Shown: piece after piece, positions 8,555 through 16,886 of the stretch
Layout: every line of letters begins with the position of its first letter
Numbering within the stretch: the first letter of the stretch is position 1
Translations under genes and position numbers: made by a program
Notes under the pieces: generated by a model
The model's database searches: none
Seen by the model: the letters and a program-made list of their open reading frames with translations, nothing else
What the model was told of the DNA's origin: nothing
From: Rhodothermales bacterium
GTDB taxonomy: Bacteria > Bacteroidota > Rhodothermia > Rhodothermales > Bin80
Assembly: GCA_012267425.1 (NCBI GenBank)
Contig: JAAXGO010000137.1
Span: forward strand, 1-36,039
Reading direction: 5' to 3'
DNA: 36,039 bases

Positions 8555-8923
8555 GTGATTTCTTCTTCGGATAGCGCTGCTGCACTGGACAGTCGATGGG
8601 CTGCGTTGCAGAAGTGGCTGCGTGAGCGATTCGAACGGGACGTTGACGTGGAAGGAATTCTGTTCCTCGTTGGGGTTCAGGAATCAGGACGAGGTTTTGA
8701 GCCCGATCTCGATAAAAGTGCAAAAGAGCGTCTCGTGATGGAAGGCACCTGCTGTGTCTTCGAGACAATCGGGTTGTACGATCGAGTGGGGGTCGAACGG
8801 GACGGGAACTGGATCTGGGAGCGGCGCCCAGAGTTTCCGCGGTCGCTGCCGGTCGAAGAGCAGGAAGCTCTGCTGCGGAAAGCAATACTTACCTATTTCG
8901 CAAATCTACGTGACCTCAAATGA
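8555..8923 (+). CDS. Small conserved-looking protein of unknown function, 122 aa
   Basis: The frame opens with GTG at 8555, preceded by a weak AAGG. I do not recognise a named family. The product is soluble and acidic with no signal peptide or membrane segment. It starts with a Ser/Ala-rich turn, then an amphipathic helix (SRWAALQKWLRERFERD), a hydrophobic strand (VEGILFLVGVQE), a central part around GTCCVFETIGLYD, and a C-terminal helix (EEQEALLRKAILTYFANL). Composition and codon use look like a real gene. Its stop overlaps the next start as ATGA (8920-8923), which strongly supports translation and co-expression with the cyclophilin and lysS. Confidence 0.75.
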   Translation: MISSSDSAAALDSRWAALQKWLRERFERDVDVEGILFLVGVQESGRGFEPDLDKSAKERLVMEGTCCVFETIGLYDRVGVERDGNWIWERRPEFPRSLPVEEQEALLRKAILTYFANLRDLK

Positions 8924-9633
8924 TACGTAGCATCCTGCTTTTGACACCCCTGGTCGTCACTCTGCTTTGCGGGTGCCCAAACGAGCGGTCGACGGCCAGC
9001 GCACAGCTGGCCGAGACGAATTATTTCCGGATTGAAACGCCCGGCGGTGAGATAGTCGTCCGTCTTTACGACGAAACGCCTCTCCACCGCGACAATTTTA
9101 GGGAGCTTGCTGCTAAGGGTGCCTTTGACAGCACGCTGTTCCACCGCGTGATCGCAGGCTTCATGATTCAGGGTGGAGATCCGAATTCCCGAGACGCAGA
9201 TCCGTCCAATGACGGCAGCGGCGGTCCAGGCTATACCATTCCCGCAGAGATTCGACCGGAGCTCTATCACAAACGCGGTGCTCTAGCCGCAGCACGGAGA
9301 CACGACGACGTCAATCCGGAGCGCGAATCCAGCGGAAGCCAGTTCTATATCGTCCACGGCACGATTTTTCCACGTGAGATGCTTCTCGAAATGCAGAGCA
9401 GAAACCGCGAAACGTACGGCGATTCTACCTTTGCGTTTTCTCATGAGGCACTCGATACGTACACCACTGTTGGAGGCGCACCAAATTTGGATGGGGGCTA
9501 CACTGTCTTCGGCGAAGTCGTAAGCGGAATGGAGGTCGTCGATTACATCACGCGCGTTGCGACCACGCCGCCGAATCGCCCACTCGTCCCCATGTGGATG
9601 CGCGTATCGGCTGCGCTTGATTGGAACAGGTAG
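8920..9633 (+). CDS. Cyclophilin-type peptidyl-prolyl cis-trans isomerase, probable lipoprotein
   Basis: A 237-aa cyclophilin that isomerises Xaa-Pro bonds. The N-terminus (MIRS plus a hydrophobic stretch) ends in LLCGC, a lipobox-like site with the acceptor Cys at 19; Cys at position -2 is unusual, so lipidation is likely but not certain. The catalytic core shows [14 protein letters not shown] (74-87, catalytic Arg 76) and [11 protein letters not shown] (137-147, conserved Gln). An insert of about 45 aa (150-195, [16 protein letters not shown]...) precedes the final [12 protein letters not shown] block; similar inserts occur in Bacteroidota exported cyclophilins. It would act in the periplasm, anchored to a membrane. 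It overlaps the upstream gene by 4 bp and ends 2 bp before lysS. Confidence 0.93.
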   Translation: MIRSILLLTPLVVTLLCGCPNERSTASAQLAETNYFRIETPGGEIVVRLYDETPLHRDNFRELAAKGAFDSTLFHRVIAGFMIQGGDPNSRDADPSNDGSGGPGYTIPAEIRPELYHKRGALAAARRHDDVNPERESSGSQFYIVHGTIFPREMLLEMQSRNRETYGDSTFAFSHEALDTYTTVGGAPNLDGGYTVFGEVVSGMEVVDYITRVATTPPNRPLVPMWMRVSAALDWNR

Positions 9634-9635
9634 CC

Positions 9636-11132
9636 ATGGGCCGCCAGCCGTCCGACCAGGAACGAGTACGCCGGGACGCCCGCACGGCGCTCTTGGTGCG
9701 AGGCATCAGTCCGTACCCGTGCAAGTTTGACGTGGATGCGTACGCAGCCGACATTCGGCGACGCTACAACGCTGACGTGGAGATGCATGTCTCCGTTGCG
9801 GGGCGCATCATGACGCGGCGCATCATGGGCAAAGCGTCGTTCTTCGATCTGCGCGATGCCAGCGGCGACATCCAGGTCTACATCCGGCGAGACGACCTGC
9901 CCGAGGGCTTCTACAATGAAGTCTTCAAGAGGCTGTTGCACATCGGCGACATTGTCGGCGTCGTCGGTAAGGTATTTCGGACCAGAATGGGCGAGGTCAC
10001 CGTGCACGCTGAGCGCCTTGACCTTCTATCCAAGGCGCTTCGCCCTCTACCAATAGTGAAAGAGCAAGGCGGTGCCGTTTACGACGAAGTGACCGAAAAG
10101 GAATTCCGATACAGGCAGCGCTACGTCGATCTGGCCGTCAATCCGGACGTCCGCTCAGCGTTCGCGCAGCGCGCCAAGATGATCACTTCCATCAGAAGCT
10201 TTCTCGATGGGCGAGGCTACGTAGAGGTCGAAACGCCCGCCTTACAACCACTCTACGGCGGGGCGGCGGCGCGCCCGTTCACTACGCACCACAACGCACT
10301 CGACATGAAGCTCTATCTCCGGATCGCCGACGAGCTCTACCTCAAGCGGCTCATCGTGGGAGGCTTCGACGGCGTTTACGAGATCGCGAAAGATTTTCGC
10401 AATGAAGGGCTCAGCCGGTTCCACAATCCGGAGTTCACGATGCTCGAACTCTATGTGGCCTACAAGGACTATGAGTGGATGATGGACCTCGTCGAGGAAT
10501 TGTTGGAAATCGTTGCGAACGAATTGCATGGCCAGACGACCATACCGGTAGGTGGCCAGATGATCTCCTTCGAGCGGCCCTGGCCACGCATCCCGATGTT
10601 CGAGGCCATAGAAAAGTACACAGGCTTCGACCTTCGCGGCAAGAACCGCGATGCCCTCGCAGCGATTGCTTCAGAACTGGACGTGGAACTTCACCCCGCC
10701 ATGGGAAGCGGTAAGATCATCGACGAAATTTTCGAAGACTTCGTCGAGGAGCACCTTATCGAGCCCACCTTCATCGTTGACTACCCTAAAGAGCTCAGCC
10801 CGCTTGCAAAACACCACCGTTCAAAGCAGGGGCTCGTCGAGCGCTTCGAGGCCTTTTGTAATGGCAAGGAGCTCTGCAACGCGTTCAGCGAGCTCAACGA
10901 CCCGCTGGATCAGCGCGCACGGCTCGAGGAGCAACACCGTCTCCTGGAAGGGGGCGACAGTGAAGCCATGCAACTCGACGAGGACTACCTGCGTGCCCTC
11001 GAATACGGCATGCCACCGACCGCGGGACTGGGCGTTGGCATCGATCGCCTGGCGATGATCATGACGAATCAAGAGTCCATTCGCGACGTGATCTTGTTCC
11101 CGCTTCTTCGTCCAGAGAAAGAGAGTTCTTAA
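9636..11132 (+). CDS. lysS: Lysine--tRNA ligase, class II
   Basis: LysRS of 498 aa, charging tRNA-Lys. The start is put at ATG 9636, 2 bp after the cyclophilin stop; a TTG at 9621 in the same frame is a less likely alternative. An N-terminal OB-fold anticodon-binding domain ([23 protein letters not shown]) is followed by the class II core. Motif 1 lies around [13 protein letters not shown], motif 2 is [19 protein letters not shown], and motif 3 is [13 protein letters not shown] near the C-terminus. The lysine-specific [11 protein letters not shown] block is present. No C-terminal extension is seen. It is the last gene of a three-gene plus-strand unit and overlaps the 3' end of queG by 74 bp. 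Confidence 0.98.
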   Translation: MGRQPSDQERVRRDARTALLVRGISPYPCKFDVDAYAADIRRRYNADVEMHVSVAGRIMTRRIMGKASFFDLRDASGDIQVYIRRDDLPEGFYNEVFKRLLHIGDIVGVVGKVFRTRMGEVTVHAERLDLLSKALRPLPIVKEQGGAVYDEVTEKEFRYRQRYVDLAVNPDVRSAFAQRAKMITSIRSFLDGRGYVEVETPALQPLYGGAAARPFTTHHNALDMKLYLRIADELYLKRLIVGGFDGVYEIAKDFRNEGLSRFHNPEFTMLELYVAYKDYEWMMDLVEELLEIVANELHGQTTIPVGGQMISFERPWPRIPMFEAIEKYTGFDLRGKNRDALAAIASELDVELHPAMGSGKIIDEIFEDFVEEHLIEPTFIVDYPKELSPLAKHHRSKQGLVERFEAFCNGKELCNAFSELNDPLDQRARLEEQHRLLEGGDSEAMQLDEDYLRALEYGMPPTAGLGVGIDRLAMIMTNQESIRDVILFPLLRPEKESS

Positions 11133-12072
11133 GTGCGATCCGCACGTTGCGTTTGAAGCCCTCGAACTTCGCGCGCAAGACCGGGCTCCCCTTGAAGCGC
11201 CGCCTGAATTCGTCGATATCAAGTTCCATCCACTTTGTCAGCAACGTGTCGGTCGTGCCCTCCCGAGGATCGAAGCGCGGCTCCTCGGCTGCAAACTTGA
11301 ACTTGTTCCACGGGCAGACTTCCTGACAGATATCGCATCCGAAAATCCAGTTCTGCATGCCTCCGTGCAGATCGGGATCCACGGTGCTCTCACGATTTTC
11401 GATCGTCAGAAACGAAATGCACCGGTTTGAGTCCACCGCATACGGCCTGAAGATGGCATCCGTGGGGCATGCGTCAATGCAGCGCGTGCACGAGCCACAG
11501 TAGTCGGGGATTGGTCCGTCCGCCGCAAGGTCGACGTCCACAATGAGCTCACCGATAAAGAACCAGGAACCCATACGCGGATTTATCAGGTTCGTGTGCT
11601 TTCCGATCCAGCCGAGCCCGCTGCGCGCCGCCCACACCTTGTCGAGAACCGGAGCGGAGTCCACGAAGGCACGTCCTGCAATGCCGCCCACCCGGTGGTC
11701 CAACCACGCATACAAAGACCACAGCTTTTCCTTAAGCACGTCGTGGTAATCGTCGCCCCACGCATAGCGGCTGATCTTGCCGGTCGCCGGATCCGGCGAA
11801 TGCTCCTGCGGGCTGTAGTAGTTGCAGAGCACGGAAATGACGGACCGCGCGCCGTCGACAAGACGCGTCGGATCTACGCGCTTTTCGAAATTGCGCTCCA
11901 TATACCCCATCGACGCATGCCGATCCTCCAGAAGCCACGTTTCCAGTCGACGCGCCTCGTCATCAAGACGCTCTGCTCGCGAGATACCGCAGGCGTCGAA
12001 GCCGAGCCGCGCAGCTTCGGCTTTTACTTCCGCGGACAGACGGCGGCGTGCGTGTCCATCAAATCCCATCAC
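11059..12072 (-). CDS. queG: Epoxyqueuosine reductase QueG
   Basis: A 337-aa cobalamin- and iron-sulfur-dependent enzyme that makes the last step of queuosine formation in tRNA (epoxyqueuosine to queuosine). The N-terminal cobalamin-binding region contains [19 protein letters not shown] and [10 protein letters not shown]. Two [4Fe-4S] motifs follow: [12 protein letters not shown] (Cys 192, 195, 198, 202), then NRCISF with [11 protein letters not shown] (Cys 218, 246, 249, 253). No C-terminal HEAT-like extension is present, so it is the short form. Two ATGs open the frame (12072, 12069). Its 3' end overlaps convergent lysS by 74 bp, so about 24 codons of each gene share DNA. Confidence 0.96.
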   Translation of the reverse strand: MMGFDGHARRRLSAEVKAEAARLGFDACGISRAERLDDEARRLETWLLEDRHASMGYMERNFEKRVDPTRLVDGARSVISVLCNYYSPQEHSPDPATGKISRYAWGDDYHDVLKEKLWSLYAWLDHRVGGIAGRAFVDSAPVLDKVWAARSGLGWIGKHTNLINPRMGSWFFIGELIVDVDLAADGPIPDYCGSCTRCIDACPTDAIFRPYAVDSNRCISFLTIENRESTVDPDLHGGMQNWIFGCDICQEVCPWNKFKFAAEEPRFDPREGTTDTLLTKWMELDIDEFRRRFKGSPVLRAKFEGFKRNVRIALKNSLSLDEEAGTRSRREWTLDSS

Positions 12073-12104
12073 GGCCCAGAGAAAGGGTGACCGAGGGCCT
12101 CAAG

Positions 12105-12149
12105 ACAACGAAGCACCGCATCCTCCTTCCGGGTGCGGTGCTTCGTTGT
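12105..12149 (-). terminator. Strong hairpin, probable terminator of the OmpA-like gene
   Basis: A perfect 16-bp inverted repeat: ACAACGAAGCACCGCA at 12105-12120 and its complement at 12134-12149. Three more pairs, one of them G-T, extend it inward to a 7-nt loop (12124-12130). It begins 20 bp after the stop codon of the minus-strand OmpA-like gene. The following T-run on the minus strand (TTGTCTTG) is weak, so it may act mainly as an mRNA 3'-end stabiliser or a Rho-assisted stop. Confidence 0.75.
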
Positions 12150-12168
12150 GCTAAAGTGAAATCGCTGA

Positions 12169-13698
12169 CTACATCTCCGGAATCGTGTCGACGCGGCGGA
12201 ATTCGCTGGCACCCTCCTTCTTCGTCGTCTGGCCCGAAGCTCCCATGCCGACAGTGGTGAAGCGTGATTCGTCGATGCCGTTGTCAACGTAGAACTGCAT
12301 CACGGCCCGGGCACGATCTTCCGACAGCTGCTGCGCCCGGCGCTCATCGCGCGAGGCATGGCCTTCGATCCTGCCGCTAAATTCGCAATTCTGGAATATC
12401 TCGAGATTTTCAGCGAGCTGCGGTCGCGCATCGTCAGCGAGTACGGACGAATTGCGCTCGAAGAAGACCGAGTTCATCTCCGAAATGTCGCAGTTAAAAC
12501 ACCCCTCGTCAGTTACGGTGACCGTCACATCATGTGAATCCGTCCCGTGATCATTCGAAAGTGTAAGCGATGCCGTGTAGGTTCCCGGCTCGGCATACGT
12601 GTGACTGGGATTTTCCTCGCTGCTCGAGTTGCCGTCACCGAAGTCCCACGCGTACGTGAGCGGAGCGTCTCCGTGGACATTCGCACTAAAGGTGACCGAC
12701 GGGTCGTCATCACAGATGCTGACGGTTGTTTTGTCAACCGTGACGGTGACGATTTCTGCCGGATCCACGACGACGACCTGACAGTCTCTTGCGTCGGCGC
12801 TGATTTCGTTCCTGGCGCTAAAAGTTACCGTGTACGTCCCCGACGCTTCGTATGTGTGACTATTCGCAAGACCAGTACCCGTGTTCCCATCACCATAATC
12901 CCACGTCAGGTCAACCGGCTCACTAGCAGCCTCGTTGATGGTCGCCTCGAACGTAGCGGTGTTTTCTCCGGGCGCCGGGGTCGAACACGTCAGCGACTGG
13001 ACACCCACTGGGGTGATTGCCTCGTCGAAAGTGAACCTCAGGCCGAGGCCAAGTCCAGTGAGCACGTCCCCGGCGCCGCCATTCTGATCGTTCGCATCAA
13101 GCTGGTCGTCCGCGAGATGCATGCCGAAATTCCACTCCACGAAGAATGATGAGCGCTCATTGAGAGCGACATCGAGACCCAGCCCGACGAGCGGACCGAA
13201 CGCACTCCCCGACTCTTCGGTCGCATAATTCGGAGGGTCGTTCTGCGTCACCGTACCGAACGAGTAGTTCAGTCCCAGGTTGACGAACGGCGCAACACGC
13301 TTCGTCGCATCTGCGAACGTGCGGCGGTAAAACAACTGAATTGAGCTGCGAACGGACGGATCGGCAGCCAAAGCGTCGCCTTCCCGCAGTATCGGAGGCG
13401 GAGGAAACTGTGTAATTACGGGATAATCACCAACGTAGTACGCCAAGCTGAACGAATTCGACACGGTGAGCTGATAACCGACCTCCAGACCCAAGCCCCA
13501 TGGAAATGCGGTCGAGAATGCATCTCCGTTTAGATTGGTCGGCGACTTTTCGTTATCGCCGAAATACGATGAAATCCCAACCTTCGGTTTGACGAACGCC
13601 GTACCCTCGGCACGCAGGTGCCTATCTTGAGCCAATATCTGGCCGGCCGATAGCAGGCTCGCGGCTACGAACGTCGTCAGCAGTAGTGTTCTTTTCAT
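12169..13698 (-). CDS. OmpA-family outer membrane protein with beta-barrel, two PKD domains and OmpA C-terminal domain
   Basis: 509 aa. The signal peptide is residues 1-23 (ending ILA|QD). Residues ~30-225 look like an outer-membrane beta-barrel with alternating aromatic strands (SFSLAYYVGDY, SIQLFYRRTF, SSFFVEWNFGMHL, LGLGLRFTFDE). Two PKD domains follow at ~240-312 and ~316-396, each with the WDyGDGN...SHTYxxxGTYT signature. An OmpA-type peptidoglycan-binding domain closes the protein (~405-505: FFERNSSVLADDARPQL, IEGHASRDERRAQQLSEDRARAV). The layout suggests a barrel in the outer membrane, PKD spacers in the periplasm and a murein anchor. The Asp that usually follows GHT in OmpA reads Ser here (GHAS), with Asp two residues on. 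A strong Shine-Dalgarno sits at 13706-13711, and a hairpin terminator follows. Confidence 0.93.
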   Translation of the reverse strand: MKRTLLLTTFVAASLLSAGQILAQDRHLRAEGTAFVKPKVGISSYFGDNEKSPTNLNGDAFSTAFPWGLGLEVGYQLTVSNSFSLAYYVGDYPVITQFPPPPILREGDALAADPSVRSSIQLFYRRTFADATKRVAPFVNLGLNYSFGTVTQNDPPNYATEESGSAFGPLVGLGLDVALNERSSFFVEWNFGMHLADDQLDANDQNGGAGDVLTGLGLGLRFTFDEAITPVGVQSLTCSTPAPGENTATFEATINEAASEPVDLTWDYGDGNTGTGLANSHTYEASGTYTVTFSARNEISADARDCQVVVVDPAEIVTVTVDKTTVSICDDDPSVTFSANVHGDAPLTYAWDFGDGNSSSEENPSHTYAEPGTYTASLTLSNDHGTDSHDVTVTVTDEGCFNCDISEMNSVFFERNSSVLADDARPQLAENLEIFQNCEFSGRIEGHASRDERRAQQLSEDRARAVMQFYVDNGIDESRFTTVGMGASGQTTKKEGASEFRRVDTIPEM

Positions 13699-13705
13699 AA
13701 CACAC

Positions 13706-13711
13706 CCTCCT
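13706..13711 (-). promoter_or_regulatory. Strong ribosome binding site of the OmpA-like gene
   Basis: AGGAGG, a full anti-16S match, lies 7 bp upstream of the ATG at 13698. It fixes the start, predicts high translation, and is atypical of classical Bacteroidetes, which rarely use such sites. Confidence 0.8.
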
Positions 13712-13837
13712 CGCGTGTAATTGAGTAGTGTTTGCGTATCCGTCTCGGGCGTAGCCGCGAGGTCGGATCATCGCTGGTAGTGCACCTTGCGGTGTAAGCA
13801 GCAGTTTTCCGGCTGCCGGAGATCCAAGCGGGTAGAT

Positions 13838-14092
13838 CTATGGAAGGGCATTCACGTATCGCTCCAGAGCGCTTTTGGTGTTGCCTGCCTTGTTTTGGTG
13901 GATGATCCCTTTCGTGGCGAGACGATCCAGGTATCCTTTGGTTTCGCCAAGCAATTCTTGCGCACGCTCTCGGTCTTCCGTCTGCCGGAGCTTCTTGACA
14001 AGAGTCCGCAAACGGCTCCGGTGGACCCTGTTTCGTGCGCGGCGCTTGACGGTTTGTCGGACCCGCTTCTTGGCGGATTTGTGTTGCGGCAT
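13838..14092 (-). CDS. rpsT: 30S ribosomal protein S20
   Basis: An 84-aa protein, very rich in Lys and Arg, that binds 16S rRNA early in small-subunit assembly. The N-terminus MPQHKSAKKRVRQ and the C-terminal KGIIHQNKAGNTKSALERYV block are the S20 family signatures; length is normal. It lies 111 bp downstream of ftsZ and 139 bp upstream of the OmpA-like gene, all on the minus strand. No Shine-Dalgarno is seen before its ATG, but the leader carries a perfect 10-bp tandem repeat and a possible promoter (separate entries), so it is probably transcribed on its own. Confidence 0.97.
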   Translation of the reverse strand: MPQHKSAKKRVRQTVKRRARNRVHRSRLRTLVKKLRQTEDRERAQELLGETKGYLDRLATKGIIHQNKAGNTKSALERYVNALP

Positions 14093-14112
14093 GTGAGTGT
14101 ACTAACCGAAAT

Positions 14113-14132
14113 TAACCCGTGATAACCCGTGA
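14113..14132. repeat. 10-bp perfect tandem repeat in the rpsT leader
   Basis: TAACCCGTGA occurs twice without a gap (14113-14122 and 14123-14132), 21 bp upstream of the rpsT start. On the mRNA-sense (minus) strand it reads TCACGGGTTA twice. It could be a protein or RNA recognition site for regulation of S20. Confidence 0.7.
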
Positions 14133-14156
14133 CTATACTCTTCAGTAGAACTGGTT

Positions 14157-14185
14157 AAGGTACTCCCTCGTTCCGGTTTGAGCAA
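14157..14185 (-). promoter_or_regulatory. Possible rpsT promoter
   Basis: On the minus strand, TTGCTC (14185-14180) and TACCTT (14162-14157) are 17 bp apart. Transcription would start near 14150 and give a leader of about 58 nt carrying the tandem repeat. Support is sequence resemblance only. Confidence 0.3.
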
Positions 14186-14203
14186 GAAGGTCCGACGGAA
14201 TTC

Positions 14204-15454
14204 TCAGTCCATCATTTTGCGGAGAAACGCAGGTGTATCACTGTGTTCACGTCGCCCCTTTGACTCACTGTTCGCCGGATGTACCCTGCGCAGACGCCGT
14301 AGCTGCCTACCTGGTTCATCAGACTGTCCGGAGTACGTCTCACCCGACTGTTTCAAACGTATGCCGCCTCTTCGCTCGAATGCTGGCACGTCGAGAATCC
14401 GGAGGCTGTGCTCGCCCTTGTAATCATGCTTCGGATCGGCAAGCTGTACCGTGCGACGTGCTGGGACGCGTCCGTTTTCGTGATCGAAGCCCGTGGCTAT
14501 CACCGTTACGCGGAGTTTGTCCTCCATGGTAGTGTCGATTACCGTCCCCATGATGACCTCGACATCCGGTCCGGCTTGCTCCTTGATGATGTTCGTCGCC
14601 CGTGTGGCTTCGTGAATGCCGAGGTTGCTGCCGGCGGTGATATTGACCATGAGATTCCTGGCTCCGCTTATTGTCATGCCGTCCAGAAGCGGGCTCGAGA
14701 TCGCCTCCAAGGCGGCTTTTTCGGCGCGGTATTCGCCCGATTTGACTGCCGATCCCATCAGCGCCGAGCCTCCGTTTTCCATGGTCGTTCGCACGTCGGC
14801 AAAATCCAGATTGATGAGCCCCGTCCTGGTGATCAGATCGGAAATCCCCCGCGTAGCCTGATACAGCACATCGTCGACCATGCGAAACGCATCGATCATT
14901 GTCATTGCGTCATCGGAAATGTCGAGAACCCTCTCGTTCGGGATCACGATCAACGTGTCAACGTGCGGGCGTAACTTGCCGATGCCTTCGACGGCCATTT
15001 CCATTCGCTTGCTCCCTTCGCAGGCGAACGGCTTTGTGACGATCGCTACCACCAGGATGCCCAAGCGACGGGCAAGTTCGGCGACGATCGGTGCCCCTCC
15101 CGTGCCCGTTCCGCCTCCCATCCCGGCAGTGATAAACACCAGGTCGAATCCCTGAACGGCAGATTCGATAGCTGCCGTGTCCTGGGCTACCGCTTCTGCC
15201 CCCTTGAAGGGGCGCGCCCCCGTGCCGAGCCCCTTCGTGAGGGTGCGCCCTGCCTGAATCTTATTCGCAGCCAGATTCGCATTCAGCGCCTGGGAGTCTG
15301 TATTCACGGCGATGAATTCGACTGCCGAAATGCCCTCGGTGATCATGTTGTTGATGGCGTTGCCGCCACCTCCGCCTACGCCCACCACTCCAAGGCGGGC
15401 GCTATCTTCGGCCATCTCGTCAAATGTGAAGCGTGAGCCGACAAATTCTTCCAT
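14204..15454 (-). CDS. ftsZ: Cell division protein FtsZ
   Basis: A 416-aa tubulin-like GTPase that polymerises into the Z ring. The glycine-rich start of the GTPase domain is VGVGGGGGNAINNM (24-37). The tubulin signature GGGTGTG is at 113-119 and the T7 catalytic loop NLDFADVR at 215-222. The core ends near residue 325. A short basic linker (327-405) contains a second motif LDVPAFERRGG (354-364), as in other Bacteroidota FtsZ. The C-terminal peptide DTPAFLRKMMD should bind FtsA. It is the last gene of the dcw cluster; an 89-bp gap separates it from ftsA, and a good Shine-Dalgarno (GGAGG, 15462-15466) lies 7 bp from the start. Confidence 0.98.
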   Translation of the reverse strand: MEEFVGSRFTFDEMAEDSARLGVVGVGGGGGNAINNMITEGISAVEFIAVNTDSQALNANLAANKIQAGRTLTKGLGTGARPFKGAEAVAQDTAAIESAVQGFDLVFITAGMGGGTGTGGAPIVAELARRLGILVVAIVTKPFACEGSKRMEMAVEGIGKLRPHVDTLIVIPNERVLDISDDAMTMIDAFRMVDDVLYQATRGISDLITRTGLINLDFADVRTTMENGGSALMGSAVKSGEYRAEKAALEAISSPLLDGMTISGARNLMVNITAGSNLGIHEATRATNIIKEQAGPDVEVIMGTVIDTTMEDKLRVTVIATGFDHENGRVPARRTVQLADPKHDYKGEHSLRILDVPAFERRGGIRLKQSGETYSGQSDEPGRQLRRLRRVHPANSESKGRREHSDTPAFLRKMMD

Positions 15455-15481
15455 TTAGTTGCCTCCAATGCGTGTCTGTGT

Positions 15482-15509
15482 GTCCCAAAGGACGTGCGAC
15501 TCAAGTCGC
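15482..15509. repeat. Two adjacent small inverted repeats between ftsA and ftsZ
   Basis: GTCC-caaa-GGAC (15482-15493) and GCGACT-ca-AGTCGC (15496-15509) lie in the 89-bp ftsA-ftsZ gap, about 30-55 bp upstream of the ftsZ start. In RNA they would form two tandem short hairpins. They may affect message stability or processing, or be an operator for an ftsZ-specific promoter. Confidence 0.5.
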
Positions 15510-15543
15510 GATTGTGTGGGGGGTATAGGAAAGCGATGATCCG

Positions 15544-16842
15544 TTACAGTTCGTCAAACCATCCTTTCATTCGTCCTGCAATACGATGTACGAGCGACAT
15601 GCCGTTTGACGGATTCAAACCTCCGTCACCGTAGAGCCCAATTGTCGAAGACGGGCGTCCCACCCCGTCTTGCAAGAGCGGGGTTCTGCACATGATCTCG
15701 GGCTGCAAACCGTAAAGGGCCAGCCCGACACCTGTGGCGAATTTCGGGTCTGCCACCTCTTCGACAAGACCGCCGGCCAATCCGGTCGGCAAACCCACGC
15801 GGGTCTCCATCCCCAGCACCTCGGCACCCAGTTCAGCGGTTCCACGAATGAGAGAGCCACCACCGGTAAGCACTACACCTGCCGACAGATGCCTGGCGTA
15901 GCCGCTGCGCTTTATTTCGATGGCTGCTATTTCCAGGATTTCCTCCATACGTGGCTGGATGATCTGCGCGAGCGTTCCCCGGCTGATGCTCTTCTCGGGC
16001 CGTCCGCCGAGGCCCGGGATGCGGATGTCCTCGTTTTCGTCGACAAGGTCCACGAGCGCCGTGCCAAAGCGACATTTAAGTGCCTCGGCTTGGTCACGCA
16101 TCACGCCCAATCCCTTGCGGATGTCATCGGTCACCTTGCTTCCAGCAACGGCGATGACGGCAGTATGCCGAATCGTGCCGTCTTCAAACACAGCGATGTC
16201 GGTGGTGCCGCCGCCGATGTCGATGAGCGCGACGCCGACTTCTTTTTCGTCGTCGTGCAAGACCGAGAACGACGACGCGAGCGGCTCAAGGACGATGTCC
16301 GCGACCTGGTATCCCGCCTTCTCGATACAGCGGTAGATGTTTTTGGCCGCCGACACGAGTCCGCTGATAATGTGGACGTTAGCTTCGAGGCGCACGCCGT
16401 TCATGCCAACCGGGTCCAGTACGCCGTCCTGACCGTCGACGATGAACTCCTGCGGAATGACATGGAGGATCTCGCGATCGGCGGGCATGGCGACATGCGT
16501 CGTATCCTCGATGAGTCGCTGTACGTCGCGCTGCGTGATTTCGCGGTCACGGCTGGCGATCGTGACGACGCCGCGGCTCTGGAAGCTCTGCACGTGATCG
16601 CCCGCAATGCCGACCAGTACGTTTTGCACTGAGACACCGGAGGTACGCTCGGCTTCACCGATCGCTGCCTTGACGGCTGCAACCGTCTTGTCAATGTTAA
16701 CGACAACGCCACGGTGGAGACCGTGGGACTTGGCCAGGCCGACACCCAGGACGTTGATGTTATTGAATGCATCAGCCTCTGCGACAACCGCACACACTTT
16801 CGTGGTGCCGATGTCCATTCCTACAACAATATGTTCTTCCAT
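15544..16842 (-). CDS. ftsA: Cell division protein FtsA
   Basis: A 432-aa actin-like protein that tethers FtsZ to the membrane and recruits the divisome. Phosphate-1 motif VGMDIGTTKV is at the N-terminus (7-16); phosphate-2 LIDIGGGTTDIAVF is at 206-219; the adenosine motif VVLTGGGSLIRG is near 325. An SHS2-type 1C domain lies between (SVQNVLVGIAGDHVQ). The C-terminus, after a Gly/Pro-rich linker, ends in an amphipathic helix (HRIAGRMKGWFDEL), the usual membrane-targeting tail. It sits between ftsQ (44-bp gap) and ftsZ in canonical order. Confidence 0.98.
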   Translation of the reverse strand: MEEHIVVGMDIGTTKVCAVVAEADAFNNINVLGVGLAKSHGLHRGVVVNIDKTVAAVKAAIGEAERTSGVSVQNVLVGIAGDHVQSFQSRGVVTIASRDREITQRDVQRLIEDTTHVAMPADREILHVIPQEFIVDGQDGVLDPVGMNGVRLEANVHIISGLVSAAKNIYRCIEKAGYQVADIVLEPLASSFSVLHDDEKEVGVALIDIGGGTTDIAVFEDGTIRHTAVIAVAGSKVTDDIRKGLGVMRDQAEALKCRFGTALVDLVDENEDIRIPGLGGRPEKSISRGTLAQIIQPRMEEILEIAAIEIKRSGYARHLSAGVVLTGGGSLIRGTAELGAEVLGMETRVGLPTGLAGGLVEEVADPKFATGVGLALYGLQPEIMCRTPLLQDGVGRPSSTIGLYGDGGLNPSNGMSLVHRIAGRMKGWFDEL

Positions 16843-16886
16843 GACTCTTTTCGGGTCAGTGGGTAATTTCGACTGCGACCGAGGCC

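Noticed and set aside
12169-13698. Loss of the OmpA peptidoglycan-binding Asp (GHAS instead of GHTD) as a sign of lost function
   Set aside because: GHAS-type motifs followed by an Asp are common in OmpA-family domains of Bacteroidota as I recall them, so this is likely a normal variant.
15670-16632. 320-codon plus-strand frame opposite ftsA
   Set aside because: The minus strand encodes an unambiguous FtsA here; the opposite frame is an antisense artefact of codon usage.
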